Shown: positions 8,734 through 21,880, numbered from the stretch's first letter. The stretch: 64,000 nucleotides of DNA from Shewanella sp. HN-41 (GCF_000217915.1 NZ_AFOZ01000031.1:1-64000); one strand, 5' to 3'. Program-made: numbers and translations. Notes: generated by a model from the sequence alone, not told the origin.

Positions 8734-9603
8734 CTAACATGCCGCGAGCATAGCAAGCGGTGAAGCATATTGGTAACTGAAACCTAAATCGGCCACAATG
8801 GCCTCGCCGATGATCACCTTACTAGGCATTGTCAGTTGATTAAACTCCGGAGGCACTAAGCCTAAGGACAGGGCTGCGGCGTGATAGAACTCAGCCTTAG
8901 TGGGGTGTATAGGTGCGCAAAGATTATAGATAGGAGCGATAGTTTTCCCTTGGCAATTCGCCGCTAAAATGGCGCTCACGGCTCGAACACAATCGCCCAA
9001 ATGGACTAAATTTACAGCTACATTCGCCCCTGGAACATCGGTTTTGCCCGCCAGAAAACGCCCGGGATGGCGTTTAGGCCCCACGAGTCCAGCAAAGCGC
9101 AGGATACAACTATTTTTTTGGGCACCAAACAAGGCTTCAGCCTCTAACAAGGTTTGGCTATCGGAGGATTCGGCGGCAGCATCGGCCTCCGTCATCGATT
9201 TATCTTGGCTTGGGTACACACCCGTAGTGCTGATAAACACTATGCCTTGGTATTGCCAGCCTTGGGTTAATGCGATGAGTTGTTGTAATTCTTCAACATA
9301 AGCCCCATTACCACGCTTTAATCTGGGCGGAATATTTACCACGAGAAAATCGGTTTGCAATACCTCCTGTAATGCTTGTGCATCGGGTTTAACATCGGCG
9401 TCGGCACCTAACTGCAATTGAAAGGCTTCGATTCCGGCATCCGAAAGCAACAAAAGCTCATCGATACTGCGCTTACAGCCTGTTAGCCGATATCCTTCTT
9501 GAACTAATTGCTTTGCCAAGGCAAACCCGAACCACCCGCACCCCACAACAGCGACGCTTTTGGATTTTACGCCCAGTTGTTGTTCCCTATCTGCCATAGT
9601 CAT
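8734..9603 (-). CDS. NAD(P)-binding Rossmann-fold protein (YeeZ-like)
   Basis: A 289-residue cytoplasmic protein with an N-terminal dinucleotide-binding loop GCGWFG (about 21-26) and the extended short-chain-dehydrogenase/epimerase fold. FISTTGVYPS is like the Ser/Thr-Tyr part of such enzymes. The family resembles E. coli YeeZ; substrate is unknown. Two starts are possible: ATG at 9603 and ATG at 9597, the latter six bases after a GGA; the choice is uncertain. Its start lies close to the end of the HD-GYP gene (51 bases), so it may be transcribed with it. Confidence 0.8.
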   Translation of the reverse strand: MTMADREQQLGVKSKSVAVVGCGWFGFALAKQLVQEGYRLTGCKRSIDELLLLSDAGIEAFQLQLGADADVKPDAQALQEVLQTDFLVVNIPPRLKRGNGAYVEELQQLIALTQGWQYQGIVFISTTGVYPSQDKSMTEADAAAESSDSQTLLEAEALFGAQKNSCILRFAGLVGPKRHPGRFLAGKTDVPGANVAVNLVHLGDCVRAVSAILAANCQGKTIAPIYNLCAPIHPTKAEFYHAAALSLGLVPPEFNQLTMPSKVIIGEAIVADLGFSYQYASPLAMLAAC

Positions 9604-9654
9604 TCCGAGGAAGTCAAAATCAGCGGATAGAATACGGAACTTAACCCATAAGAT

Positions 9655-10860
9655 TCAAGCTTGCAGTGAGCTAAAATAAAAACTAATGCCCTTATCCACC
9701 TGCAAAGTGCGGATCGCCCCTTCGGTCAACTCCTCCGCTTTTATCGCCTTTTGTACCGTGACGCCCTCATCACTTAAAAAACGTAGCGATGCTTCACTGC
9801 CATCTTCCTTACAGGCCCATACTTGCGGTTGACTCACATCCTTAGTGGTCATAATGACTTTTGCCACACAGTCATCCGATAGTTTAACGATAGTCCCTGG
9901 AGGATAAATCCCAAGGATTTTGACCAATACGGCGATTAAAGATTCAGCATGCTTACTCGCCCGATTTTTAAATAAATACCCTAATGCGACTTGAGGAGAT
10001 GAGGCTTGCTGACCACTCAGTTGCTGATCATAGTCATTTGCTAAACTCACTATTTGGGTAACGATGGGGATCTTATTGCCCTTTAAACCATCGGGAAATC
10101 CAGAACCATCAATAAATTCATGGTGATGCAAAACGATATGCAACACTTCTTTGGGGAATAATCCGCTACGGTTGAGCATGTCATAGCCAAAGTTTGGGTG
10201 CATTTGCAGATAGTTAGATTCATGGGCAGTCAAAGCACCGCGCTTTCGGCGAATAATGTCGGGAACTTTAAGCTTACCGATATCGTGAAATAAACTCCCA
10301 AGGGCAATATCCCGCAGCTCCCTAGGGGTGAGATCCAGTGCATGGCCTATCATCATCGCCAGCACAGCCACCGAAACCCCGTGTTGAGTCACACTGACAT
10401 CTTTTTCATCCATCCCCACTAAGGTGAGAAACGGTTTTTCTACCTCCTGTAGATGATTCAAGAGATCCTCGACAAGTGCGGCCGATAAGCGATAAGCGCC
10501 CTCGGGATCGCTGACAATTTTACTAAATACGTTACGGCAATTATTAACGTCTTCTAAAAAACGCTTCTGGCTTAGGCGCATTGCCCTACGGGTATCGGCC
10601 TTAAGATCTCGCTCTGGGGGAGTCTCTGCGGCTTCTTCAATATCCTCATCTTCATCCGAGGTTTGAACATCCCCGAGGCTCTCGGAAATCAGGAAAACAT
10701 AGGGCACACCTAATCCACGGATCATTTCAATTTGAGCGGCACTGCTGATGTCGACACGGTTAAATAAAAAAGGGTGATTCGTCCATGACAAAGGCAACTT
10801 GACTCTCATGCCAAGTTGAAGTTCGGATAATAATAGTTTGCGTTGTTCTGCTTTTGCCAC
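9655..10860 (-). CDS. HD-GYP domain protein, putative c-di-GMP phosphodiesterase
   Basis: A 401-residue cytoplasmic protein: a DUF3391-like N-terminal domain (about 5-100), then an HD-GYP domain (about 120-320). The HD metal pair is in FHDIGK (H192, D193), followed by HPNFGYDML and the HHHEFIDGSG segment. HD-GYP enzymes cleave cyclic di-GMP. Here the GYP triplet reads GFP (254-256), a change of Tyr to Phe, so activity is likely but not certain. It starts with GTG, nine bases after GGAG. Residues 68-85 are acidic and probably a flexible linker. No membrane segment or sensor domain is seen. Confidence 0.88.
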   Translation of the reverse strand: MAKAEQRKLLLSELQLGMRVKLPLSWTNHPFLFNRVDISSAAQIEMIRGLGVPYVFLISESLGDVQTSDEDEDIEEAAETPPERDLKADTRRAMRLSQKRFLEDVNNCRNVFSKIVSDPEGAYRLSAALVEDLLNHLQEVEKPFLTLVGMDEKDVSVTQHGVSVAVLAMMIGHALDLTPRELRDIALGSLFHDIGKLKVPDIIRRKRGALTAHESNYLQMHPNFGYDMLNRSGLFPKEVLHIVLHHHEFIDGSGFPDGLKGNKIPIVTQIVSLANDYDQQLSGQQASSPQVALGYLFKNRASKHAESLIAVLVKILGIYPPGTIVKLSDDCVAKVIMTTKDVSQPQVWACKEDGSEASLRFLSDEGVTVQKAIKAEELTEGAIRTLQVDKGISFYFSSLQA

Positions 10861-10891
10861 GCAGTAGGACTCCTTTCAAATGCACAGAAGA

Positions 10892-10912
10892 AAAATGGAC
10901 CGTCAGTCCATT
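10892..10912 (-). terminator. terminator of the DUF2919 gene
   Basis: On the minus strand, a 7-bp stem AATGGAC / GTCCATT with loop TGACG and then TTTC. It is about 185 bases past the stop of the DUF2919 gene and 32 bases before the HD-GYP start, so it separates the two. The rest of the 235-base gap (10861-11095) shows nothing else I can name. Confidence 0.65.
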
Positions 10913-11095
10913 AATTCGAGGCACCTTTAAGCTAAGTACATATAACTATAGATGATTCCAAGAAATCAGTAAGCTATAAGTCAAAAAATGCTTATCAAAC
11001 TGAGGGATAACACACATAAATCTTACAGTTTTGAACGGAAATCTGATAAATATCAAAAATAACAATAAGATAACACATCAGTTTAATATTTGAGC

Positions 11096-11575
11096 TTAGG
11101 CTTCCTTTGGCCAATCCGCAAGGTAATAACCTAGTCGCTTCGATTTAAGCACATATAAACTGGACCAAAACAGCACTAAAGCATCGAGCGCTAGACTCCA
11201 GTGGAACAAAAATTGTCCATGGATCAATCGCTGGCCTAATAGTAGGGCATCCACCAACAGGAGAAGCCACAGTCCCCATTTTAAGTGAACAAAAAGTGGC
11301 CTTACCCATAATGGTGAACGGCGACGTTCGGCAATCACGACAAAATAGAGCAACACGGCGCCAAGACCCGCAGCGAGAGACAGTAAAAAATCGGATTTTT
11401 CAGGATAGAAAATGCGAACCAATTCAGCCCTATCACTAGCTTGAGTTAAGGAAGCAATAAAAATACACCAGCCACGGGCTAAAAATGCCAAAAGCGCGTA
11501 CAAGAAAATAGGTGGCTTGATATGGCCTTTATCATCGAGCCAAGTGATGTGACTGAAATTCAAATAGGTTTCCAT
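11096..11575 (-). CDS. DUF2919 family inner-membrane protein
   Basis: A 159-residue protein with four hydrophobic segments (about 22-42, 64-82, 98-115, 122-142) and short polar loops. The start LDDKGHIKPPIFLY followed by a membrane helix with an ARGW turn is typical of the DUF2919 family (E. coli YfeZ group), whose role is unknown. It sits about 190 bases downstream of ligA on the same strand, with a hairpin between them, so it may have its own promoter. No clear ribosome binding site was found upstream of the ATG. Confidence 0.75.
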   Translation of the reverse strand: METYLNFSHITWLDDKGHIKPPIFLYALLAFLARGWCIFIASLTQASDRAELVRIFYPEKSDFLLSLAAGLGAVLLYFVVIAERRRSPLWVRPLFVHLKWGLWLLLLVDALLLGQRLIHGQFLFHWSLALDALVLFWSSLYVLKSKRLGYYLADWPKEA

Positions 11576-11703
11576 TTAGAAGAAGCTAAAGCAGAATATC
11601 AACTAAATGGTGCCTATTCAGTCAATTTCAATGGCAGCCTTCAATAAATGCCATGGATCCATAAAGGTATCTTCGTCAGCTCGCTGTGGAATGTGCGATG
11701 AGC

Positions 11704-11731
11704 ACAAATAAGCCTTGTAAGGCTTATTTGT
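11704..11731 (-). terminator. hairpin after ligA
   Basis: An 11-bp perfect stem ACAAATAAGCC / GGCTTATTTGT with loop TTACAA, 38 bases past the ligA stop. There is no good T run after it on either strand, so it may be a weak terminator or a 3'-end protecting hairpin. Confidence 0.5.
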
Positions 11732-11768
11732 CGGTAAATTTAATCACACTCAGTACACTTAATGCTTT

Positions 11769-14932
<3,164 letters not shown>

Positions 14933-14955
14933 TGGTTACCCTGTCTTTCTTCTAG

Positions 14956-17900
14956 TTATCCAGCGTCAGCCATCGCCACCGCTTGCTCTAAATCTACCGC
15001 GACTATACGGGATACACCAGGCTCATGCATAGTCACGCCTATTAGTTGATCAGCCATCTCCATGGTTATTTTGTTATGGCTAATATATATAAACTGTACA
15101 CTTTGTGACATTTCTTTGAGTAATCGACAGAAACGTTCCACGTTGGCATCGTCTAATGGGGCATCCACTTCGTCTAACATACAGAAGGGTGCCGGATTCA
15201 GCCTAAAAATAGCGAATACCAATGATAAAGCGGTTAAGGCTTTTTCACCACCCGAAAGAAGATGGATTGTGCTGTTCTTCTTACCCGGTGGTTGGGCCAT
15301 AATAGTCACGCCCGTCTCCAGCAAATCATCCTCTGTCAGTGCTAAATAAGCGCGTCCGCCACCAAATACCTTAGGGAATAAACGCCCGAGATCTTCGTTA
15401 ACAGTATCAAACGTCGCCTTAAAGCGGGTACGGGTTTCCTTATCTATCTTACGGATCGCCTCTTCTAAGGTGGCGAGTCCTTTATTTAAATCGTCATCTT
15501 GATGATCCAGATACGATTTTCGCTCACTTTGCTGTTCAAATTCTTCGATCGCGGCGAGATTAATGGCTCCTAAACGGATGATTTTTTGTCGTATCTGATC
15601 TAAATCACTCTGCCACTTATCGGGATGCCCATCTAAGGGTAAGGTGTCGATAATCTGTGACAGGACAATGTGTTGTTCCTGCAGTGCCTCTAATTGACTT
15701 TCTGCTTGGCCTTTTAATCCTTCACGACGTAACTTTAACGTGCTCAGGCTTTGAGTCAAGCCCTCAAGCTTACCAAGCTCTTGTTTTTGCTTTAATCCTA
15801 TACGGTTTAATGCCTCTGAAAGCGTACTTTGCTCCGTTCGTACAATTTTAAGGCCCTGTTGCTGCTGCTGTTGTTGATTAAGCAACTCGGCTAATTGTGC
15901 AGCCAATAACTCACTATTTTGCAGCCCACTTTGCTCTAGCACGCTGGCAAGCTGAGCTGACAATGTTTCTCGAGACTGGGCTAATTCACTGACACGGATT
16001 TGCTGCAACTGAATTTGCTCGCTGCTGACGGCCATTCGCATTGTCACGGATTGCAAGCTAGTCCTAAGGGTCGATAACTGGCGTTCAATCTCAGTGATCC
16101 GAGCCTTTAATGCTTGATGGCGCACTAAATCTGTTTGGGAGTCCTGACTGAGTTGTTGCTGATTTTCTAGGCTCGACTGCAGGCTCTCCTCAAGTTCGAC
16201 CTCTTGCTCTTCAAGCAGGTTAAATTGCTCAGTTAAGGTGGAGATCTGCGCCGCATTCAGCGACAGAGCTTGTTCAAGCTGAGCGCGCTTCGCGGCGGAT
16301 AACTGAGCCTGCTCGCTTGCGTTAGCCAATTGCACCTGTTTAGTTGTCTGTTCTAGCTGTAGCTGATGTAACTTCTGCCCCCCAGAGATAAGCTGTTGTC
16401 TTGCTTGATTTAAGTTAACAGTGCATTCAGCCAACTTAGCTTGCAACTGGGCAAGTTTGCTCTCCCACTCACGGATCCCCTCGGATAATTGCCCTTGCTC
16501 TTTACTGAGCTGCACTAGGGATTGCGCACTATCTTGCTTGGCAATTAAAAAACCTTGGCCCAATAAATAGCCATCGGCGGTGACAATACGCTCATTGTCC
16601 TTAAGTAGAGGCAACATCAGCCTTGCAGATGGCAGATCCTGGGCCCATTGCAGCCCAGACAACCAAGGGGCAAGATTGACATTGGATTGGAGTTTGGCCT
16701 GATAGTCTTTATTTAGCCCTATCTCTGTCGGCTGTATGGCAAAAAGGTGAAAACCAACTTCAGTCTCAGGTACTCCAACGGGTAGGTTCATCAGGCCATT
16801 TAAGGCAAGTTCTGCGGCCATTTCCCAGCCATTTTCAACGGTTAAACTTTGCCATAGCTGCGGTTTATCCGTTAGTTGTTCCTGTTTTACCAGCCATTGC
16901 TCGACCAACTCAAAACGAGCCCGCATTGAGGTCAGCTCTTGGGAAACTCGCTCAAAATCGATTCGAACTTGATCTAACGCTTCAGTCTCTATGCTGACTT
17001 GATGTTCAAGTTGATGATTTACTTCCACTTGCTCGGCGAGCGTGTGCGTTATTGCCGCCACCGCTTGGCTAAGGGGTGTGAGTCTATCTTCCTGCTCAAG
17101 GTGAGCCAGTGTTATTAGCTCAGTCTGTTGCTCACGGCTCTGTTGCTGTTTATGCTCCAACAATTGCTGCTGATGTGTGAGCTTGCTGCGACTAAGCTCA
17201 AGCTGTAATTGGTGTTGAGCAACTAACGCAGCTTGCTTGCGCAAGCTTTCGGTCTGTTGCTCGTTACGCTCGACACTCATTACCCACTGGCATTGCAGCT
17301 CATCCAGTATTTCTTGCTGTTCTTCATGTTGGGGAGCCAGTAGGGATAACTCTAACTCCAACGCCCTGAGATTCGTTTGATAGCCATCGAGTTTATCCGT
17401 ATGTTGTTGGATCTGTTCCTTAATCTGAATTAACTGTGTCTCAAGCTGAGCATCGCGTTGTTTTTGGCTCTGTAATTGCTGCTCTAACTTTGCGATTTCG
17501 GTGCCCGTAAGATAATAGCCCTCGACCGCACGCTGTTCCTGTTCAGCCAACTGAGCGAGTTGTAATTGTAATTCAGTAGCTTGCAACTCTTCGGTTTGTG
17601 CAAGTGACTGTGCCGCCGCTTGTTGTACTTCCATCCCAGTGATTTGCTCAGACAGATTTGCCATCTGGGCTTGCAACTCTTGATAACGCATAACAAGGAG
17701 TTCGGCATGGGTCTTGCGCTCGGCCTGCTTTAACTCACGGTATTGTTTGGCTGCCTTGGCTTGTTGGGCAAGCTTATCTAACTGTTTGCCTAACTCGCTA
17801 CGAATATCCCCCAAACGTTCGAGGTTTTCGCGGGTATGACGAATACGATTTTCAGTTTCACGACGCCGCTCTTTATAGCGGGAGATCCCCGCAGCTTCCT

Positions 17901-18393
17901 CAATAAAAGTGCGCAGATCTTGGGGTTTAGATTCAATTAACCGAGAAATAGTGCCCTGTTCAATAATCGCGTAACTACGCGGCCCAAGCCCTGTACCCAT
18001 AAATAAATCGGTAATATCTTTGCGGCGACACTTTTGGCCATTGAGAAAATACCAAGATTCACCATCACGACTGACCTGACGCTTTACCGAGATTTCTTCA
18101 TAACTGGCATATTGGCCCGCAAGACGGCCCTCTTTGTTTTCAAAGACCAATTCCACCCCGGCCACTGAAACAGGTTTACGGGCGCTGGAGCCATTAAAAA
18201 TCACATCGCTCATCGAGTCGCCGCGTAGGTGTTTAGCCGAGCTTTCGCCCAGCACCCAACGCACGGCGTCAATCACGTTGGATTTACCGCAACCATTTGG
18301 GCCAATAATGGCGGTTAATGCCTGTAAAAAAGGAATTTTAGTGGGATCGACAAACGACTTAAAGCCGGCAAGTTTTATTTGTTTTAATCTCAT
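14956..18393 (-). CDS. smc: chromosome partition protein Smc
   Basis: An 1145-residue Smc protein, which with ScpAB holds and compacts the chromosome. The head has Walker A GPNGCGKS (31-38), the signature LLSGGEKAL and Walker B FCMLDEVDAPLD near the C-terminus. Two long Gln/Glu/Leu-rich coiled coils flank a hinge (about 510-670, from LWQSLTVENGW to LGQGFLIAKQ). Length is normal for bacterial Smc. No strong ribosome binding site precedes the ATG. cysZ is transcribed away on the other strand, so the 197-base space holds both promoters. E. coli has the unrelated MukB instead, but shares the cysZ|zipA-ligA neighbourhood. Confidence 0.95.
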   Translation of the reverse strand: MRLKQIKLAGFKSFVDPTKIPFLQALTAIIGPNGCGKSNVIDAVRWVLGESSAKHLRGDSMSDVIFNGSSARKPVSVAGVELVFENKEGRLAGQYASYEEISVKRQVSRDGESWYFLNGQKCRRKDITDLFMGTGLGPRSYAIIEQGTISRLIESKPQDLRTFIEEAAGISRYKERRRETENRIRHTRENLERLGDIRSELGKQLDKLAQQAKAAKQYRELKQAERKTHAELLVMRYQELQAQMANLSEQITGMEVQQAAAQSLAQTEELQATELQLQLAQLAEQEQRAVEGYYLTGTEIAKLEQQLQSQKQRDAQLETQLIQIKEQIQQHTDKLDGYQTNLRALELELSLLAPQHEEQQEILDELQCQWVMSVERNEQQTESLRKQAALVAQHQLQLELSRSKLTHQQQLLEHKQQQSREQQTELITLAHLEQEDRLTPLSQAVAAITHTLAEQVEVNHQLEHQVSIETEALDQVRIDFERVSQELTSMRARFELVEQWLVKQEQLTDKPQLWQSLTVENGWEMAAELALNGLMNLPVGVPETEVGFHLFAIQPTEIGLNKDYQAKLQSNVNLAPWLSGLQWAQDLPSARLMLPLLKDNERIVTADGYLLGQGFLIAKQDSAQSLVQLSKEQGQLSEGIREWESKLAQLQAKLAECTVNLNQARQQLISGGQKLHQLQLEQTTKQVQLANASEQAQLSAAKRAQLEQALSLNAAQISTLTEQFNLLEEQEVELEESLQSSLENQQQLSQDSQTDLVRHQALKARITEIERQLSTLRTSLQSVTMRMAVSSEQIQLQQIRVSELAQSRETLSAQLASVLEQSGLQNSELLAAQLAELLNQQQQQQQGLKIVRTEQSTLSEALNRIGLKQKQELGKLEGLTQSLSTLKLRREGLKGQAESQLEALQEQHIVLSQIIDTLPLDGHPDKWQSDLDQIRQKIIRLGAINLAAIEEFEQQSERKSYLDHQDDDLNKGLATLEEAIRKIDKETRTRFKATFDTVNEDLGRLFPKVFGGGRAYLALTEDDLLETGVTIMAQPPGKKNSTIHLLSGGEKALTALSLVFAIFRLNPAPFCMLDEVDAPLDDANVERFCRLLKEMSQSVQFIYISHNKITMEMADQLIGVTMHEPGVSRIVAVDLEQAVAMADAG

Positions 18394-18590
18394 AGTGCCA
18401 GTTAGCGCGTCTCTGAATTATGGCCCGAAAATGAGCCAAGCGGTGCAAATGTATTCTGCTGGCAACTTTAACAAAGCAAGCAGCATTTTGTAACGCTTTT
18501 TATTGAATTCACGCGGCTTTTAGCTTGTCATCTGCCCATGAGTTAATCACAATCGCATACAGTTGTAGCTCAACTTTTTGGAAAGACGAT

Positions 18591-19370
18591 ATGACACAGA
18601 AGAAAACCTTGCCCTTCCCCGCCAAAAGCGGCGTTAATTATTTTATCGACGGTTTTAGCCTGATCAGACGCAAAGGGCTGCGTACCTTCGTATTTATTCC
18701 CTTGATGATTAACCTGCTGCTGTTTGCTGGCGTCATTTATGTGGCAATGGGCCAGTTAGATGCCATGTTTACTTGGCTAAATGCCCAGCTACCCGAATAT
18801 TTAAGTTGGTTAAATTTTTTACTCTGGCCACTCGCCGTCACGACTATGTTAGTTATGCTCGCCTTTGTGTTTAGCTCGGTGATGAACTGGCTCGCCGCGC
18901 CTTTTAATGGCCTGTTGGCTGAAAAGGTCGAACAATTACTCACTGGCAAACCGCTGAACACAGGTTCTGGTATCGATTTAATCAAAGATTTACCCCGTAT
19001 CTTGGGTCGAGAGTGGATCAAACTTAAATACTATCTACCCCGCGCACTGGTGTTTTTATTACTGTTTTTAGTGCCTATGGTCGGTCAAACCTTAGCCCCC
19101 ATCCTATGGTTTTTCTTTAGTGCTTGGATGATGGCCATTCAATATTGTGATTATCCCTTCGACAATCACAAAGTCAGTTTTAAAGATATGCGCTTTGCCT
19201 TAAATCAGACCCGTGGTAGCAGTTTTAGCTTTGGTGCGACTGTGACGCTATTTTCGATGATCCCCATAGTGAACTTTATCGTGATGCCCGTAGCGATTTG
19301 TGGCGCCACCGCCATGTGGGTCGATAAATACCGCGAAGCCTACCGCAATCCTGTGATAGCACCAGAATAG
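18591..19370 (+). CDS. cysZ: sulfate transporter CysZ
   Basis: A 259-residue inner-membrane protein that takes up sulfate for cysteine synthesis. Four main hydrophobic segments are seen (about 29-50, 70-95, 150-175, 200-245), and the start GVNYFIDGFSLI and the FNGLLAEKVE loop fit CysZ. The open frame extends 22 codons upstream, but those residues lack family features and GGA is eight bases before the ATG at 18591, which is chosen. It is divergent from smc, as in E. coli where cysZ is divergent from zipA. cysK lies about 2.8 kb away, so the sulfur genes are near each other. Confidence 0.93.
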   Translation: MTQKKTLPFPAKSGVNYFIDGFSLIRRKGLRTFVFIPLMINLLLFAGVIYVAMGQLDAMFTWLNAQLPEYLSWLNFLLWPLAVTTMLVMLAFVFSSVMNWLAAPFNGLLAEKVEQLLTGKPLNTGSGIDLIKDLPRILGREWIKLKYYLPRALVFLLLFLVPMVGQTLAPILWFFFSAWMMAIQYCDYPFDNHKVSFKDMRFALNQTRGSSFSFGATVTLFSMIPIVNFIVMPVAICGATAMWVDKYREAYRNPVIAPE

Positions 19371-19427
19371 TTTAGGAAGCAAATCGTCTCTAAAATAACG
19401 CGGGTGTGAGGTCTATTGCTGCAAAAT

Positions 19428-19455
19428 AAAAACAGCCTCAATTGAGGCTGTTTTT
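19428..19455. terminator. bidirectional terminator between cysZ and the FabH-like gene
   Basis: A 12-bp perfect stem (19428-19439 with 19444-19455) and loop AATT, with A5 on one side and T5 on the other. It can serve both convergent genes. Confidence 0.92.
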
Positions 19456-19493
19456 ATTAATGAAAATCGCGGAACAATCGGTTTATTCCGAGG

Positions 19494-20615
19494 TTAGCAC
19501 TTTTGCAGAATGACACTACCGATGGAGTATCCCGCACCAAAGGAACTCAATAGGCCTAAATCGCCCGCCTTAAAGTCGCTGGAAAACTTGTGGAACGCAA
19601 TCACTGAGCCCGCAGATGCCGTATTGGCATATTCATCGAGCACCACAGGTGCCTGCTCCGGCGAAACCTCATCCCCAAGCAGTTTTTTCACTACAAACTG
19701 ATTCATATTGATGTTTGCTTGGTGTAACCACAAACGTTTGAAGGACTGAGGCGTAAGATCCTGTTCGGCTAAATGTTCGTCTAGATGCTGATAAATCATC
19801 GGCAACAGTTCTTTAAACACTTTACGTCCCTGTTGGTGGAACAATTTATCTGGCTGGTGTGCCGAGCTGGGATCGCAGCGATTTAAGAAGCCGAAATTAC
19901 TGCGGATATTGTTTGAGTAGTCAGTAAAACACCGGCTTGAAAGGATCTTAAATCCAGTACCTGGGGCAACAAGACTCTGTTCTTCGAGTACCAGTGCGGT
20001 AGCCACATCACCGAAGATAAAATGGCTATCACGGTCGCAGTAGTTGACTTGAGCCGAGCAAATTTCAGGGTTGATAACGAGTACCCGAGAGGCTGAGCCC
20101 GTGGCAATCGCATTGGCGGCGGCGACAATAGCGAAGGTCGCTGATGAACAGGCCACTTGCATATCATAGCCATAACCTCGGGTGCCGAGCGCGCGCTGGA
20201 TTTCAATCGCCATTGCGGGATAGGCACGCTGGGTATAAGCACAGGCAACGATCACCAGATCAATCTGCTCAGCCTTAAGATTGGCATTATTGAGCGCCAT
20301 TAATGCGGCTTCAATCCCAATTTCGGCCTGCATAGAAAGAGCATCACTGCTGCGCTCAGGGATCAAAGGCATCATCACTTCAGGATCGAGAATCCCCTCT
20401 TTGACCATCACATACCTGTGTTTAATACCCGAGGCTTTTTCGATAAATTCGCTCGATGAATAGGATAAGGCCGCGACATGACCCTGCTCAATTAACCCTG
20501 CATTTTCAAGGTTAAATATATCCACATAGGCATTGAAACTCTCCACGAGGGCTTCATTGGAAATACTGTGGGGCGGCGTAAATAAACCGCTTCCCGAAAT
20601 AACAACCTGTTTCAT
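19494..20615 (-). CDS. beta-ketoacyl-ACP synthase III-like protein
   Basis: A 373-residue thiolase-fold condensing enzyme of the FabH type. The catalytic triad is complete: C156 in VACSSAT, H298 in LHQANI and N331 in YANTASAG. FabH joins an acyl-CoA to malonyl-ACP. This protein is longer than the roughly 320 residues of housekeeping FabH and is not in a fab cluster; it resembles the longer FabH-like enzymes that use medium acyl-CoA (such as, from memory, P. aeruginosa PA3286). Its substrate is unproven. It overlaps the upstream RDD gene by four bases (20612-20615), so translation is coupled. Confidence 0.85.
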   Translation of the reverse strand: MKQVVISGSGLFTPPHSISNEALVESFNAYVDIFNLENAGLIEQGHVAALSYSSSEFIEKASGIKHRYVMVKEGILDPEVMMPLIPERSSDALSMQAEIGIEAALMALNNANLKAEQIDLVIVACAYTQRAYPAMAIEIQRALGTRGYGYDMQVACSSATFAIVAAANAIATGSASRVLVINPEICSAQVNYCDRDSHFIFGDVATALVLEEQSLVAPGTGFKILSSRCFTDYSNNIRSNFGFLNRCDPSSAHQPDKLFHQQGRKVFKELLPMIYQHLDEHLAEQDLTPQSFKRLWLHQANINMNQFVVKKLLGDEVSPEQAPVVLDEYANTASAGSVIAFHKFSSDFKAGDLGLLSSFGAGYSIGSVILQKC

Positions 20616-21880
20616 AGGTGCTCCGAACGAGTGCTTATTGTAAGGTGAGCAGACGTAGCATGTTCCGTTGTCTGCACAGGGTTTAATCCATTTTTTACCT
20701 GTGCCTGTTGCTGCTCTAATTGTTGCTTTTTATGCATTTGTATTAAGTCTATCACGACTGTTGAGGATATTTTATCTTGGATCCCCTGCCGATTGGCATC
20801 CCAAAATATTTGGATAAAGCCAAGTAACCCGGTCGTGAAGCCCGCCGCATAGCCGCCATAACGGCCAAATGCGCCCCACAGGCTGATTTTAGCGCCATCG
20901 AGTTGGATAACTCGGATCCTCAAGAGTTTCTTTCCTAAGGTTTGTCCATCAAATTTGGCGGTAAACACAGTGAAGTAAAAGGCGGCCCAACCAAATCCTA
21001 AGCCCATATCGCTCATAAAACCTTTGATCCAGGCAAGAATACTGTGAGTGTCGCTATCCTCCTCGTCCGTGTTTTCGGTATGGTTCTTCGCGGTATTGTT
21101 ATCTGTATTAGCATCGGGGGGCCTAGCTGTTGATACCCCCTTATCCAATGCAACTTTCTCATCGGTTTTAGCATTCTCTTGCCCATCCATGTGTTGCTCA
21201 GGCTCAGGACTTGGCGATGCCAAATTAACCGGCCGTGACCGCGATGTTGTTGAATTGAGGGTCACTTCAAACACGTTAACCTCGGGCCAGAGGCTGCCAG
21301 CCATGATTTCCTGACGTAACTGCACTTTATCGGCCTCGGATAAATCCGTGCTATCTAAAGTATCTAACACCATATCGCGACGTTCAACGGCCGATAGCCC
21401 CTCAATGGGAGAGGCTTCCATGGTCTGTTTAAGCGCATAGATTTGCTCACGGGCACAGTCTGCATCACCACAGAGTCCAAGGGAGACAAGGGCTGGAATG
21501 GTCATTACGACGCTATTGATATCTTGAGGTGCTGAGTTTTGTTCACGGGAGGATTGATTCGATTGATGGAAATCCCATAAATTCCCCGCCGAGCTAAATA
21601 GCATTAACCCCAGCATGGCCGCATAAAGTCCCCATTTGAGTAAACGGCCAAACTGGCGACTGCGTTTTTCGATATAAATAATCCCCACCACCAAGAGCAC
21701 AAACAGCCAATCCATTTGTTCGGCTAACATAGTAATAAATAAACCGTCGATTAACATGGCTAGCGCCCGCTTAAAGGGTGTGGCTAGCGGGGTATAAAGT
21801 ACCGATTCGGCAATAGTAAATGCCTTAGGGGTAACCATAGTTCTTGGATCTTTGCCCAAGTCCGTTTGTTGTTGCTTCAT
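20612..21880 (-). CDS. RDD family membrane protein
   Basis: A 422-residue protein with an N-terminal half containing hydrophobic segments (about 24-80), a long Ser/Thr/Asp-rich loop (about 115-270), and a C-terminal RDD-type pair of helices with DGQTLGKKLLRIRV, a typical RDD motif. The first RDD-like piece is FKRALAMLIDGLF, so the domain looks split by the insert. The role is unknown; some RDD proteins are Na+/H+ antiporters. The frame opens with a TTG at 21895; the ATG at 21880 is preferred, but MVTPKAF further in is also possible. It overlaps the FabH-like gene, which suggests a lipid- or membrane-linked partner. Confidence 0.75.
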   Translation of the reverse strand: MKQQQTDLGKDPRTMVTPKAFTIAESVLYTPLATPFKRALAMLIDGLFITMLAEQMDWLFVLLVVGIIYIEKRSRQFGRLLKWGLYAAMLGLMLFSSAGNLWDFHQSNQSSREQNSAPQDINSVVMTIPALVSLGLCGDADCAREQIYALKQTMEASPIEGLSAVERRDMVLDTLDSTDLSEADKVQLRQEIMAGSLWPEVNVFEVTLNSTTSRSRPVNLASPSPEPEQHMDGQENAKTDEKVALDKGVSTARPPDANTDNNTAKNHTENTDEEDSDTHSILAWIKGFMSDMGLGFGWAAFYFTVFTAKFDGQTLGKKLLRIRVIQLDGAKISLWGAFGRYGGYAAGFTTGLLGFIQIFWDANRQGIQDKISSTVVIDLIQMHKKQQLEQQQAQVKNGLNPVQTTEHATSAHLTISTRSEHL

